Shown here: positions 33,510 through 44,622 of the stretch, one piece after another
How the letters are laid out: each line of letters starts with the position of its first letter
How positions within the stretch are numbered: position 1 is the first letter of the stretch
NCBI GenBank assembly: GCA_030247855.1
Contig: JAPDRN010000033.1
Span: 186,001 to 250,000, forward strand
Direction: 5' to 3'
DNA length: 64,000 nt
Source of the DNA: Knufia peltigerae
Lineage: Eukaryota; Ascomycota; Eurotiomycetes; Chaetothyriales; Trichomeriaceae
Translations under genes and position numbers: made by a program
Notes under the pieces: generated by a model
The model's input: the letters and a program-made list of their open reading frames with translations, nothing else
The model's database searches: none
What the model was told of the DNA's origin: nothing

Positions 33510-33984
33510 TTCTAGGAGTAAATCTCAGGCTTGGTTGCAGCAATGGAGCTGCATTCTGCATGATACAACAACGACAGGGCGTAGCACAGGGTCAAACAGC
33601 GGTCGGAGCAAGCTTGAGTAAAACACCCGTTTTCTGATACGATGACTTGTAAGAAGTTGAGGCACATTGCTACGAGACTGAATATCGCTCTACGTGCGTA
33701 CGTAACGGAGGATCCAGCTAGCATTATTTGTTATCTAACCGCGGAAATTTGAACACAGTGCAAGCGATAAGAGGCAACGGAATCTGAAAAGCTTGTGATT
33801 ACCCTTCGCACTCGCCTTTCAGATAAGCCATTCTCTTTGGAAGCAATTAGTGGTGATCACAAGCCCTTGACTATGAAACGTTTACATTCGATTGAAGGGT
33901 GTGCCCTAGTATTGGCTTCGAAAACACTGTCATCAACATTCCTGACTCAGAGATCATACAGCATTACCGAGGTACAAGTGCTAG
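33510..33984. other. convergent 3' intergenic region
   Basis: About 475 bp between convergent stop codons. Contains one copy of TTATCTAACCGC (33731-33742), a 12-mer also present at 36783 and 41079. No gene supported. Confidence 0.35.
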
Positions 33985-34887
33985 CTAATGATACCCGTTG
34001 GTCTTCTGGGTCTGGGAAGGTGCCTCCACGGAGTCCAATTCAAGGAAATCCGCCAACTCTGCATAATCACATTGCCATAACCCGCCCGAGGAAGCCGGGT
34101 ACTGGGATCTGAACCCAATGAGCCGCTGAGCCTTCTTTGTCATGGTCTTCGCGACGTCGCGACTGATTTGAAATGGATATGCTTCTTCCGGGGTGAGGTA
34201 ACTGAGACTAAAAGTCAGCGCGAGGCCTCTGCGCTTTTCGTCGATGGTTTTATTTGCACCTCCACCGTGCACTGTTTTTCCGGTGATCATCAGAGCGTCG
34301 CCGGGGTTCATCAACGCAGGGATGGTGTGCTCAGATCGTCCCATGTCAGTGAAATCTGTCCACTTGTTCGATTTTGGAATGACTCGTGTTGCGCCATTGA
34401 TCTCCGTGAAGGGAGTAAGTGCGGTGAGGAAATTGATCACAGCTTCAGGACCTTCTGGGCCGAGCAAGTTGAAGACTCTGAACTGGCTCTGGTCGCGATG
34501 CAGTCTCTGTTCTTCGTTTCCTGGGTGGATCTCGATAGCTTGAGCCGCTGACATCCAGTACGAGCTGTTGTCCTGGGAGTAGACAATTTCTAGTATGGCG
34601 TGTAGGATATCTTTGTTCAAGATATCCTGCCGGAATACCCTGCTGTAGGTGACCAAGTTGGTTAGTCGTTTCGTCTTTTCCCCGTGGAATTCTTTTAATG
34701 CTTTGACATCACTAAGAGAGCCGTGTTGGAGAGCCTCGAACGGTGCGTCAATGTCGCTGTTTAGCTGTTCAACCTCGGCAGGGGAGAGAAATTCCTCGAT
34801 GATGACTCCCCCATACTCTAGCATCAACTCGTGAATCTTTGCCGCACCCACGGATGCCTTCACGCGTGGAATTTCCTTGTCCGTCAT
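33985..34887 (-). CDS. phytanoyl-CoA dioxygenase (PhyH) family 2OG-Fe(II) oxygenase
   Basis: Non-heme iron, 2-oxoglutarate-dependent oxygenase of 300 residues in one exon. The iron ligands are visible as H130-x-D132 (LHRD) and H207 (TVHGGGAN); a following Arg pair (DEKRRGLALTFS) would bind 2-oxoglutarate. Length and the order GVIIEEFLS ... NPGDALMITGKTVH ... RRGLALTFS resemble fungal secondary-metabolite enzymes such as fumitremorgin and quinolone-pathway dioxygenases (FtmOx1/AsqJ type). These perform hydroxylation, desaturation or ring rearrangement. The substrate is unknown. A TATATAT box lies about 45 bp upstream of the ATG. Divergent from an SDR gene (559 bp between starts), an arrangement that suggests co-expression. 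Confidence 0.9.
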   Translation of the reverse strand: MTDKEIPRVKASVGAAKIHELMLEYGGVIIEEFLSPAEVEQLNSDIDAPFEALQHGSLSDVKALKEFHGEKTKRLTNLVTYSRVFRQDILNKDILHAILEIVYSQDNSSYWMSAAQAIEIHPGNEEQRLHRDQSQFRVFNLLGPEGPEAVINFLTALTPFTEINGATRVIPKSNKWTDFTDMGRSEHTIPALMNPGDALMITGKTVHGGGANKTIDEKRRGLALTFSLSYLTPEEAYPFQISRDVAKTMTKKAQRLIGFRSQYPASSGGLWQCDYAELADFLELDSVEAPSQTQKTNGYH

Positions 34888-35446
34888 ATTTAGGATACCC
34901 TATCTAGAGGTACAACCCGTGGACAAAGGATATATATGCCTGGATTACTTTGACTTGAGTAAAGCAGTGCAATTTCGAGGGCCGCGCGTCTTGATCGTTT
35001 GCAGTCGAGGTGTATGGCATAGATAAAAATATCATTGTCTCATGTAGCAAGCCAAATTACCCGAATTCGACTGAGGTGTGGTTCGAAACCCCAAACTCAT
35101 ATTTGCCGAGTGCCGTCGAACACCCAAGCTAGATGGCCGAAACCGATGCAGAAAATCGTCAAAGAGCCGAGCGGCATCGAAGTTTATTTTAATGAACATG
35201 ATAGGGTAGAGATAGCCGTCCTGACTTCCTTCGTTGTTTCGTCCAAAGCCTAGACCTAGCTGTACAATAAAGGATTCATCCTTTTTAACACGGATCAGTA
35301 GAGTCATCTAAAACGCGAGAAACTAGCAGATGCATTGTTAAGCCTTTGAGAGCCCGCTGATTGGAGGAAGTGCTGTCCATCTCTGGTTTCTGGTTCATTT
35401 GTCGCATACAACACTCTCGTCCTTCAAGATTTTTGTTGCCTTGATC
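34888..35446. promoter_or_regulatory. divergent promoter of PhyH dioxygenase and SDR genes
   Basis: TATATAT at 34931-34937 serves the dioxygenase direction. The rest of the 559-bp region shows no repeat longer than 10 bp that I could find. Confidence 0.4.
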
Positions 35447-36454
35447 ATGTCTCGCCCTTTACAGGGAAAAGTTGCTATCGTCACGGGAGGCTCGCGAGGT
35501 GAGTATAGAGGAATGCAAGACACGAAAGGGCCAATCCTAATAATACTACCAAGGGATCGGCGCTGAGATTTCTAAAGAGCTGGCACGGAGAGGGGCTTCC
35601 GTCGCTCTGACTTATGTTTCATCACCTAAGGGAGCACAGGCAACAATCTCTCAGATCGAGTCCGAGTCCGGTGGGAGTGTGCAAGCCATTGCTATACAAG
35701 CCGACTGCGCTGAACCGACGACGGCGGCTCCAAGACTGGTAGCAGAGGTGGTCAAGAAATTCGGAAGTCGGATCGACATTATAGTCAACAATGCTGCAAA
35801 CGGGAGTGATCAAACACTGAATGAAGTCGACCGCGAGATATTCGACACAATGTTTCACACAAATGTCCTCTTCCCGTTGCTGCTGGTCAAGGAGAGTGTA
35901 CAGTACTTGAGCAAAGGAAGCCGCATCGTCAACATTTCCTCGTCTGGAGCGCGATCACGTACGTGGTTTTTCTTGCCTTTCCCACGAATCCAGGTAAGGT
36001 CAGGTACTAATCAGTCGCTTCTCTGTAGCCATGCCGTACTCGATTCTCTACTCGGCAACCAAAGCTGCTTTGGAAAGTATCACAAGAACACTAGCGGCAC
36101 AGCTCGGTATGTATATATCGTCGTCAATCACGTGGTATCTCTGACCAGCCTTTGTTATTTCAGGTGAATCGCACGAGACTACAGTCAACGCTGTCAATCC
36201 TGGACCAGTCAAGACTGACATGTAAGAATGTACATGCGTTCGTGAGAGGATCTGTAGACTAACGATAGAATAGGTGGAATGCGACCGATAGTGTTGAGGA
36301 TGTTGAAAAGCCCATCATCCAGCGAACCCTAGCTGCGAAACGCATCGGTCTCGTGGACGATATTGCACCCATTGTGGCATTCCTGTGTGACCCCAGTGCC
36401 AGATGGGTCACGGCCAACGTCACTTGCGCAAATGGAGGGTTGATCATGCTTTGA
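35447..36454 (+). CDS. short-chain dehydrogenase/reductase (classical SDR)
   Basis: NAD(P)-dependent oxidoreductase of 257 residues from five exons (35447-35498, 35554-35958, 36029-36106, 36164-36221, 36274-36454). The cofactor motif TGGSRGIG is completed across the first intron. NNAA is the structural motif after beta 4, the catalytic Ser lies in VNISSSGA, and Tyr and Lys in YSATK. NPGPVKTDM and the C-terminal WVTANVTCANGGLIM match the keto-reductase subgroup resembling fungal naphthol and versicolorin reductases. The basic residue following the glycine motif suggests NADPH. It probably reduces a ketone or oxidises an alcohol on the same small molecule handled by the divergent dioxygenase; that is inference from position. 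Confidence 0.9.
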
Positions 36455-37196
36455 ATGTGAGCCCGCTTTGGCATACTTGCGTGCATGTAGCGGACAGTAC
36501 AGTGTGCAAAGGGCCATACCAGTTTCCGTGGTAGAGGGAGAGACAGGAATCGTGCACAGTATTTTGAAATCTTCGTATTCCTACTAGGTCATATCTATGT
36601 CGACTGTATTGTAACTGTGGGAGATTTCTTCCGACAAATATGCCCTGGCCAAGAGATGAATGTAACCTTTCGATATCTCACCAATCTTCACAGGACTTAC
36701 AGTAGACATGGTAGGGATATCACTTCTCACCTACCAGGATCATCCGTAGGGGCCTTATCATCTTATCGCAGGCTACAATATCTTATCTAACCGCCAATCT
36801 GGTTACTTTCGGTATAGTCTAATGTCAGCTCGGAAGGAATTGCCACCCCCGCACTTTTCCCTGAATCTCGACCTGTCCTACGGAGTAGTTACATAATAGG
36901 TACCCGAGTGATTCGTGCGCCCCCTTGCACCGGAATTGTCATCTTCATTCTACGGATTCAAAGGAAGCTCTGGATGCTACCCGGACTCACTTGACCCGAT
37001 GGCTCCTACGTGCGCTCACCTGGACTGAAGCACAGTGAGTACTCAAATCAGTACTTTTCAGCGTCGATATCTTGAACATCATCTAAGGCTTATCAGAACA
37101 ACGAACCAGTCATCCTCATCGCTGGCCTCCCCTACCAATTGTGATCATAGAGGCGAACACTCACTGGGATTGCCACCACAGCAACAAACATCTACA
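36455..37196. promoter_or_regulatory. promoter region of a Zn2Cys6 regulator
   Basis: About 740 bp. Contains TTATCTAACCGCCA (36783-36796), shared with the P450 promoter at 41079, and TACGGAGTA at 36879-36887. An open frame enters the following gene from upstream but begins with GTG, so the downstream ATG is used. Confidence 0.4.
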
Positions 37197-38800
37197 ATGG
37201 GGGACAAACAGCCCTACAAGCCACCCAATCAAGCCCGATATCCAAAGGCCATTCGACCTCGTTTCTTGCGAAGCAAGTCAGGATGCCTTGGCTGTAGGAT
37301 TCGACGCAAGAAGTGTGACGAGCAGAAACCGGCCTGCAAAAGCTGCCAAAAACAGCAGCTTATCTGTGCCTGGCCGAATGGTGATCATGACATCCCACAG
37401 TCGCACGGATTTGCGTGGCAAATCAACCTGAAAGCAGGGGGAAGGGTCTCGAAAACGCCCATATCAGTCAGCAAGCCCTGTGCTCGTCAGGTCCCGCCGC
37501 ATGAGACCTCTCAAAATATAATAAGGGATGCTTCTAGAGATCACGATGTCATTTGCGATCTCGGATGGCCTGGTGTTCCGATCAGTTTGCAGGGTTCCAA
37601 TCACTTCCACATGCTCATCGAACACTATGTCAAAATTACTAGCCACGTATTGACTGGTCGTGAAAATCACACAAATCCATTCTTGTCCCCGACCCTCGAG
37701 TTAGCTGCTGCAGATAACTTGGTTATGCACGCTGTGCTAGCCGTCAGTGGGATCCATTGCCAGCATGTAACCAAGGATCCGGATGTGCTAGTGACGACTT
37801 ACAAGCACTACGGAACCGTTCTCAAAGGACTCAAGTACGCATTGACACACTGGGTCGAGAGAACCTCACCCGAGAAATCGCTGAGTCTTCTCTTGGTGGC
37901 TATTCTCATGTGCATGTATGAGGTAGGCTACCCCACTACAGCCGTCGAGATATGCCAGTCTAATTGATCTGACATTATTCTACATAGGCTCTGGGAGGTA
38001 ATGACAATGGCGCCATGTCGCTCCACGTGAGAGCTGCACGTGAATTCTGCTCACATCTCATCACGAGAGAACCGATGGCAAGGAGTTTACCGCTTGCCGG
38101 AATACTCTTTGAAGCTTACGCCTATTTTGCAGCCCTTTCCCATTTAGAACGACGAGCACTCGAGTTGATGCCGGATCAAGATCCGATTATTTCAGATATT
38201 GACTGCATCAAAACGTATCAAACTTTCGGCTCTTATATGGGCTGCGCGTATCAGCTTTACGAGCTGATCCCTACCATCTCTCGATTGGTCCTGTATGAAA
38301 AGCGAAGCATCTCTCGAAACGACGATCCAAAATTGCAAGCTCTCTACGAGGACACGAAGAGAGCCGTCGCTGACTGGACACCCGATGAACATCAAGCACA
38401 CAATTATGCTGAAACAATGGCGGGCATGATTGTGCAGAAAACGTTGCTCATGCTTCTTCACGAATGTCGCATTGTAGAAGGTCAAGGCCCTCAGCATGTC
38501 ATGCGAGACATTCAACCCCTCATTGAAGAGACCATGTCGCTCGCCGAAATTATTAGTAAAGAGCCGGTAAGCTGCGTCCTCGCATGGCCCATGATGATTA
38601 CAGGCTCGATGATGGTTGAAAAAAGGCAACGTCACCGTTTACTGAGTCTCTTTGGAACTCACCCCACCCACACCGCGCTCGCGGAGCAGACAGTCCGGCT
38701 GCTCAACCTGGTCTGGGAAGATGATGACAAAAGTGTGTTCGGGATCACTGGTCTCGGGACCGTTGCTAAACAACACAAGACATATATGTGTTATGCGTGA
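37197..38800 (+). CDS. Zn2Cys6 transcription factor
   Basis: Two exons (37197-37922, 37988-38800) give 512 residues. The zinc cluster is near the N-terminus with cysteines at 30, 33, 40, 47, 50 and 57 (GCLGCRIRRKKC ... CKSCQKQQLIC), followed by a Trp-Pro. The C-terminal region is the DUF3468-type fungal_trans_2 domain: HFHMLIEHYVKITS, LELAAADNLVMHAVLAVSG, the long helical YEDTKRAVADWTP and a final HRLLSLFG segment. ATG 37197 is the first in frame and places the cluster at the usual distance from the start. It lies between the SDR gene and the convergent permease gene and may be the local activator. Target genes cannot be inferred from the protein. Confidence 0.88.
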
Positions 38801-39068
38801 CTTTAGACTAGCTTCTGGCATATCCGGGCCGCACATTGTAACGAAATACTTATATATGATGAAACAATGGTTGATGTCAAATAAGATTGACTGGTAGCTA
38901 CCCAAGAATTCTGCCAACGACGGGAATAATTTAACGTAACATGTTCTGGACGAGTCCGGCAATCGCTTAACCCTTTGTCTAGTCGAGCACACCCACCCCC
39001 ACAACTAGATAACAACTCTGCCCCCATTGTTTTCCAGTCTCAGTGTACGCCCGTCTTTTGTCTTTGTT

Positions 39069-40715
39069 TCAGCTGACCTCAGTCGCACCTCGAGATTTAG
39101 CCGAGGGACGTACGAACCAATCAATGGTGGCTGCTAAAAGGACTCCCACCACCACTACAGAGGCCCAATTCATGTACGCTGGCTTGACAGGGAGATAAAG
39201 AGGGAAACAAAGCCATACGCTGATGAAAAGGCACCATATAAGAGCAACGTAGATAATCGGAGTGCCGAATCCACGAAGGTTCAACCATCTCTGGGAAGGC
39301 AGATAATCCCGACCTCTGTAGAGGGCACAGCCAAAGGTCAATGAGTAGCTGACTGTTCCGAGAACAACGGCACCCCCTAGTATTGCATTCAGTGCTGTCA
39401 GAGAGCCGAGCTGGATCGCACCCAACGCGAGCACGAGAAATAGATTGACTACCATGGCGTTGCAGGGAAGACTATCGGTGGCTGACAGTTTTGACGTCCA
39501 GTTGGAAAAGGGGAACTGATTCTCTCGTGACAAAGACCAGTAAAGCCGGCTCCAGCTGGTGAATGTTGAGACATTGGCGATGTAGAAGCTTAGGATGACG
39601 CCGATGGTGCCAATCGTTGCGAGAGCGTTGGAACGACATGAGTCGAACAAGAGTTGGATGATCGGCTGATGTCCCACTGGCGCCAGGAGATTCTCCGGCT
39701 TGGTTATACAGAATGAATACACAATTGTCATGACGAATCCAGTTATGGCACTGATGACAGATGATCCGATGATGACCTGTGGGACCTGCTTCGTTGGCCG
39801 GTCAAGCTCGTCCGTGATGTGCGTGATGGCGTCAAATCCGCTGACGCACAGAACAGACGGTAACAGGGCGAGGAAGAAGACGACGCCGTTAGATGACCAG
39901 CCAGATTCGTTGACCACGTCCACAAAAACCTCGTGGGCAGGGGGCTTGGGAGTAGCTCGGACGAGAAGGCTGACGAGGATGAAGATTGCTGTAACATTGA
40001 TCACTCCAAACGCGGCGATCAAGGTCGGGCCCAACGCGTGAAAGATGTATGGGAGATTGATCACAAAGCCTGCCACAGCCCAGGCACAGTAGACGAGATA
40101 GTATTGCCACTGGGGTGGCATATATCCTGGGTTAAGTGCCATTGCAAGCCCAAGTGTGAGCTGAGCCAGGTAGAGATCAGAAGCGATGGCGATGAACCAC
40201 CATGTTGCCGTTGTTGTCCAGCCCACAAGAAAACCGAAGAACTTTGCGCATTTTGTAGGAGCAAGATGCTGAACCCAGTATGCCGGCCCTTGTAGAGTGA
40301 GAGATGTCAGTAACGTTGGTCACGGCTTTAGCCAGCCAGATAGTTGGGAAGAATGCTATGAGCGAGAGGGGGAATGAACAGAATGAGTAATTGAGGCTAC
40401 AGGCTTCTGACCTGAAGAATGCGGGATCGAGGAAGCAATCTCTGCCACCGCTAACCCAAGAATCAATTGGAAGAATGAACCAAACAGGAATGCCCAGATA
40501 TAGTATGGCGATCCTCCGAGACCAATCACAAGAGACAAATAGGCCCCAATGGCGAGAGGTGTGCATGTGATGGAAAAGTTCATGGCCAGAGAATGCCAGA
40601 GGTTGAAATGGACTTTTGGCTGGACTTCGCCCATGATTTCGCCGTCACCGCTTGGTTGAGTATCATTTTCAGTCCAAGTCATGATATCCTGCTTGCTCAT
40701 ATTGGGTTGGTCCAT
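39069..40715 (-). CDS. APC-superfamily amino acid/GABA/choline permease
   Basis: Plasma-membrane uptake protein of 507 residues from two exons (40715-40412, 40288-39069), normal for the yeast Uga4/Hnm1-like group. About twelve helices are visible, starting at FNLWHSLAMNFSITCTPLAIGAYL. The consensus SGGPAYW of the group appears as SSGPAYW across the intron, and the conserved block after helix 5 reads SGFDAITHITDELDRPTKQVPQ, close to the ACT-family DAxxHMAEE region. It likely imports GABA, choline, polyamine or another amine. That fits the amine oxidase fusion upstream and suggests substrate import for it. Divergent from a P450 gene. Confidence 0.9.
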
Positions 40716-41308
40716 CGCTGAATTGATATGTCGAGTTTGTGCGGTGAAAGGGATCAGTGTGGCGAGTCATGGGGTATTTCTACGAGGCATACATGTTCTC
40801 TCACGATCTCTTTATACCATTAACCTGGAAGGAGACCAGCTAGCCATCATGGCATCCTAGAAGATGAGTGAGAGGACTTCGTATTAACGGCTCAAAGAAC
40901 CAATCGGCAATCTGTCTCCCCGCAAAAGAAACCGACGTGCCGCACTGGCCACCAGAATGAGCCGTGAGCTAAATGGGCATCTACCAAACCAGGATACGCG
41001 GTCGGAAATCACATCTGGACCGATCCCTTCAGTCTGGCGAACGCTATGTGGTCAATCCCCAATCTTGGTTGCTGATCGTTATCTAACCGCCATCTCGGAA
41101 ACTCTACGTTACAAGCTGGCCCTATGATGCGGGGAGACTCGCGAGGTGGGGTACTTTGTGGTGAACACACCCCGCCAACCGCTCCTTTGAAACAGTTAGA
41201 TACACATATAAGAATATAATGATAGCAGAGATGAGTGAGAAACAACAACTTTATCATACCAGATCTGTTCTTGGCTCCGAACTTGTTCTACCATCCTCAT
41301 TGTAAACC
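40716..41308. promoter_or_regulatory. divergent promoter of permease and P450 with inverted 11-mers
   Basis: The 593-bp region holds two perfect inverted copies of an 11-mer, GTCTCCCCGCA at 40914-40924 and TGCGGGGAGAC at 41128-41138. It also holds TTATCTAACCGCCA at 41079-41092. A TATAAA for the permease lies on the minus strand at 40811-40816 and CATATAAG for the P450 at 41205-41212. The CCCCGC core is compatible with a carbon-catabolite repressor (CreA-type) site or a Zn2Cys6 site. Confidence 0.5.
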
Positions 41309-43035
41309 ATGGATTCTATTATCGCTATCTGGCCCGCCGTCGTGGTGGGAATTAGTGTTACATACATCTTGGGATATATCTGGCGCGAGATTCATCATGC
41401 ACGACGAGCACGTCAGTTAGGATGCAAACCAGCTTTTGTACGACCCAGCAGATTGCCTTTCGGCATTGATATTATGCTTCGCTATATGAGATCTACTGAG
41501 GCACAAAACCAACAAAATGACGACCTCGTCGTCTACGATGAACTTGATCAGCGCCCTACATGGTATCAGAACATACTAGGCAACTGGCACCATGTGACCG
41601 TGGACCCGAAGAATGTGCAAGCGATACTGGCAACACAGTTCAATAATTTTGAGCTTGGTCCTCTGCGCTCCGGGGTGTTCAGCCCATTCATCGGAAAAGG
41701 CATTTTCACTAGCGATGGCAAAGAATGGTATGTTGAATATGATCCCTCTCACCGTCCACGAGTTTCATGCTTATGTGAAGACCCAGGTCGCACTCCCGAG
41801 GGCTTTTGAGGCCCCAATTTACGCGAGCACAGGTTGCTGACTTGGCTTTGGAAGAGACTCATGTCCAAGCCCTCTTCGACTGTTTGCCAGTGAACCCAGA
41901 CTCATGGACTGCCACGGTCGATCTTGCTCCTCTGTTTTTCCGCCTAACACTTGACTCAGCCACGGAATTCCTCTTCGGGCAAAGCGTGCACTCTCAGAAA
42001 GCTGCCACAATGATAGCGACGAAAGAAACTGGTCAGCAAGAACTCGAATGGGCATCCTTCGGGCAATGTTTTGACAATGCCAACTTGGGGGTGTGTTATC
42101 GTTCTCGCTTAATGGACCTATACTACCTTTACTCGCCTCTGTCATTCCGCAGGAATTGTCGCGAGGTCCACCGATTTGCAGATTACTACGTGAGACGAGC
42201 TCTGGAATCGGACATGTCATCGAGCAACGACGCAGAGAAGGTGGCCACGAAGCAACACACCTATGTCTTTCTGGACGAGCTCGTGAAAGTGACAAAAGAC
42301 CCCCAAGAACTCCGAGGTCAGCTTTTGAATATTCTACTTGGTAAGTTGGCTTACTTCCCTCCTTTGATGCAAGAAAACTCTCCTCGAGGTCTTTCACTTT
42401 TCGCTGACTTGACTATTGGAGCTGGCCGAGATACAACCGCGGGCTTACTCGGGTGGACATTCTACCTCCTCGCTCGAAACCCAGAGATCTACACTATCCT
42501 TCGCAAAGCCATTATCGATCATTTTGGCGCATACCCTTCCACAGAAAACATCTCCTTTGAGACTCTCAAATCATGTACGTATCTACAAAACGTCATGTCA
42601 GAGGTCCTACGTCTTCATCCAATCGTGCCAGAGAACAGTCGACGTGCCGTCAGAGATACAACACTTCCACGGGGCGGCGGTGTGGACGGTACTTCGCCAG
42701 TGTACATTCGTAAAGGCTCGGAGGTGGCCTACAATGTGCATATCATGCATCGACGTACAGATATCTGGGGGCCTGATGCCCATGAGTTCAAACCTGAGAG
42801 ATGGAATCATCGCAAGACTGGGTGGGAGTATCTCCCTTTCAATGGCGGACCACGAATCTGCCTAGGCCAACAGTTTGCTCTGACTGAAGCTGGCTATGTT
42901 ATTGCCAGAATTGTGCAAAGGTTTGATCAAATCGAAAGCATGGACACAGAAGCGATCACACGGCATCGTTATACAGTGACCACATCACCCGTTAACACGC
43001 TTGTGAGATTGCACAATGCTGTATCATTAAAGTGA
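41309..43035 (+). CDS. cytochrome P450, CYP52-like
   Basis: ER-anchored monooxygenase of 528 residues from three exons (41309-41727, 41787-42340, 42422-43035). The membrane anchor is MDSIIAIWPAVVVGISVTYI. Downstream are the C-helix WSHSRGLLRPQF (formed by the first splice), helix I AGRDTTAG (second splice), ExxR in SEVLRLHP, the PERW motif in FKPERWNH and the heme loop FNGGPRICLG. The pattern around NNFELG, FTSDGKEW and the ARNPEIY helix resembles the alkane and fatty-acid hydroxylase CYP52 clan. The second intron is 81 nt with no in-frame stop, so an unspliced form would add 27 residues just before helix I. It faces the permease gene across a shared promoter. Confidence 0.9.
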
Positions 43036-43332
43036 AAAGGATAGTTAAGTTATTTAGTAGATCAAGAGAGTGCTCTATCCGCAAATATGGGTCTAGATTG
43101 TGTCGCGAAAAGGGTTCCGGCCCGCGGACCGATTTTCCAGAAGTCCATTGATCGTGGTTATAACTGTGTCTTTGAGCCTTTAGTAGTCTCGGCTAAGGGC
43201 CTTATCGACCAAACCATCTGCAAATGACTATGCCATAAGTTACAGCTCTCCCGAGAACCGATGTAGAAGCAAGGCTTCAAATTTTCTGATGAGCTGACTC
43301 TGAATCTAACTTACCGTGGAAAACAATAAAAA

Positions 43333-44622
43333 ATGTCTCGCACGAAGCCATTCAAGATAGCAATAGTGGGCGGTGGCCTTGGTGGTCTTGCATTGGCGAT
43401 CGGACTTCACCGACGAGGAGTTCCAATACATGTGTACGAATCCGCGCCAGAGTTTTCCGAGATTGGAGCAGGACTCACATTCGCGACCAATGCCATCCGC
43501 GCTCTTGGCCTAATTGATCCTGATCTCGTGGTCGGGTTTCGCAAACACTTCAAGAAAAATCCGCCAGGATTCTTCATGAACATTCGCTTTGCTGTGAACC
43601 CCAAGCCTGGAAATGAAGGTCAAAACGACTACAAAATGGGCGATCTCTTGTACGAGCTTCGGGACGAGGAAGAATGTGGGTATATTCATCGAGCAAGACT
43701 CTTAGAGGTTATGGTTGGTCTGCTCCCTCCGAATCTCTGTTCCTTCCGGAAAACTTTGGTCGACATTGAAGAGCTTTCACGGGCTGAAGGAGACGGAGTG
43801 AATCTGGTTTTCTCTGATGGTACCAATGCCAAAGCCGATGCTGTTATAGGCTGTGACGGTATTAAGAGCTTAACTAGAGCAAAGATTGCTGGGAAGGAGA
43901 TCCCGCCTCGTTTCACAGGCGACGTTGTGTATCGGCACATGTTTCCGATTGAAACTGTTGTTGAAGCGCTCGGTGAGGAACGTGCTCATGTTCCTCACTT
44001 ACTTTTCAGTTATGGGACAGTGATGGTTCACTATCCAGTTGGCGACGGGTCCATGGTCAACATGGTGGCAATTCACGCCACTGGTGCTGATGAATGGGAA
44101 GGAGGTGGAGATTGGGTAAAGCCCGTCAGTAAGGAAAAAGTTTTAGGAGCATTGAAAGATTGGGATCCTGCAATCCTTCGATTGATGAGTGGCATGCCAG
44201 ATTTCAAGGAGTGGGCCTTGTTTGACTGCGCTCACGGAGAGAAATACTATCGCGGTCGTCTCTGCATATTGGGTGATGCAGCACACGCCGCAACGCCGCA
44301 CAATGGAGGGGGGGCAGGTATGGCCATGGAAGACGCCTATGCTTTGAGCCAGGTAATCAGCCGTGTCTCGAATGCGCATGAATTGGAGTATGCCTTCGAG
44401 ATATATGATTCTATTCGACGGCAACGGACGCAGAGATTCGTGCACAATGGGAGATCAAGTGGGAAAACGTGGCAGCTGAGGGATGACTACGCAAAGGATG
44501 TTCCATCAAAGCTTAAGGAACAACTTGACGCGAAGTTCAAATGGATATGGTACCACGACTTGAAGGCTGAAACCGACCAAGCATTGGCACAGATATCATT
44601 TGGAAAGGGAGCATCGTTGTAG
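43333..44622 (+). CDS. salicylate hydroxylase-like FAD monooxygenase
   Basis: Class A flavoprotein monooxygenase of 429 residues in a single exon. It has the Rossmann motif IVGGGLGG (residues 11-18), the GCDGIKS motif, and the second FAD motif RLCILGDAAHAATPHNGGGAGMAMEDA-like block, of which the GD and AHAATP parts are clear. The PHNGGGA stretch is typical of fungal salicylate-1-monooxygenases (decarboxylating hydroxylases) and related aromatic-acid hydroxylases. It would add one oxygen to a phenolic acid using NAD(P)H. A leader-free cytosolic location is expected. It follows the P450 gene in the same direction at about 300 bp, suggesting successive oxidations of an aromatic compound. Confidence 0.9.
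   Translation: MSRTKPFKIAIVGGGLGGLALAIGLHRRGVPIHVYESAPEFSEIGAGLTFATNAIRALGLIDPDLVVGFRKHFKKNPPGFFMNIRFAVNPKPGNEGQNDYKMGDLLYELRDEEECGYIHRARLLEVMVGLLPPNLCSFRKTLVDIEELSRAEGDGVNLVFSDGTNAKADAVIGCDGIKSLTRAKIAGKEIPPRFTGDVVYRHMFPIETVVEALGEERAHVPHLLFSYGTVMVHYPVGDGSMVNMVAIHATGADEWEGGGDWVKPVSKEKVLGALKDWDPAILRLMSGMPDFKEWALFDCAHGEKYYRGRLCILGDAAHAATPHNGGGAGMAMEDAYALSQVISRVSNAHELEYAFEIYDSIRRQRTQRFVHNGRSSGKTWQLRDDYAKDVPSKLKEQLDAKFKWIWYHDLKAETDQALAQISFGKGASL

Noticed and set aside
35070..35095. GGTTCGAAACC, similar to a tRNA T-loop/B box
   Set aside because: No A box, acceptor stem or anticodon arm at suitable distance.
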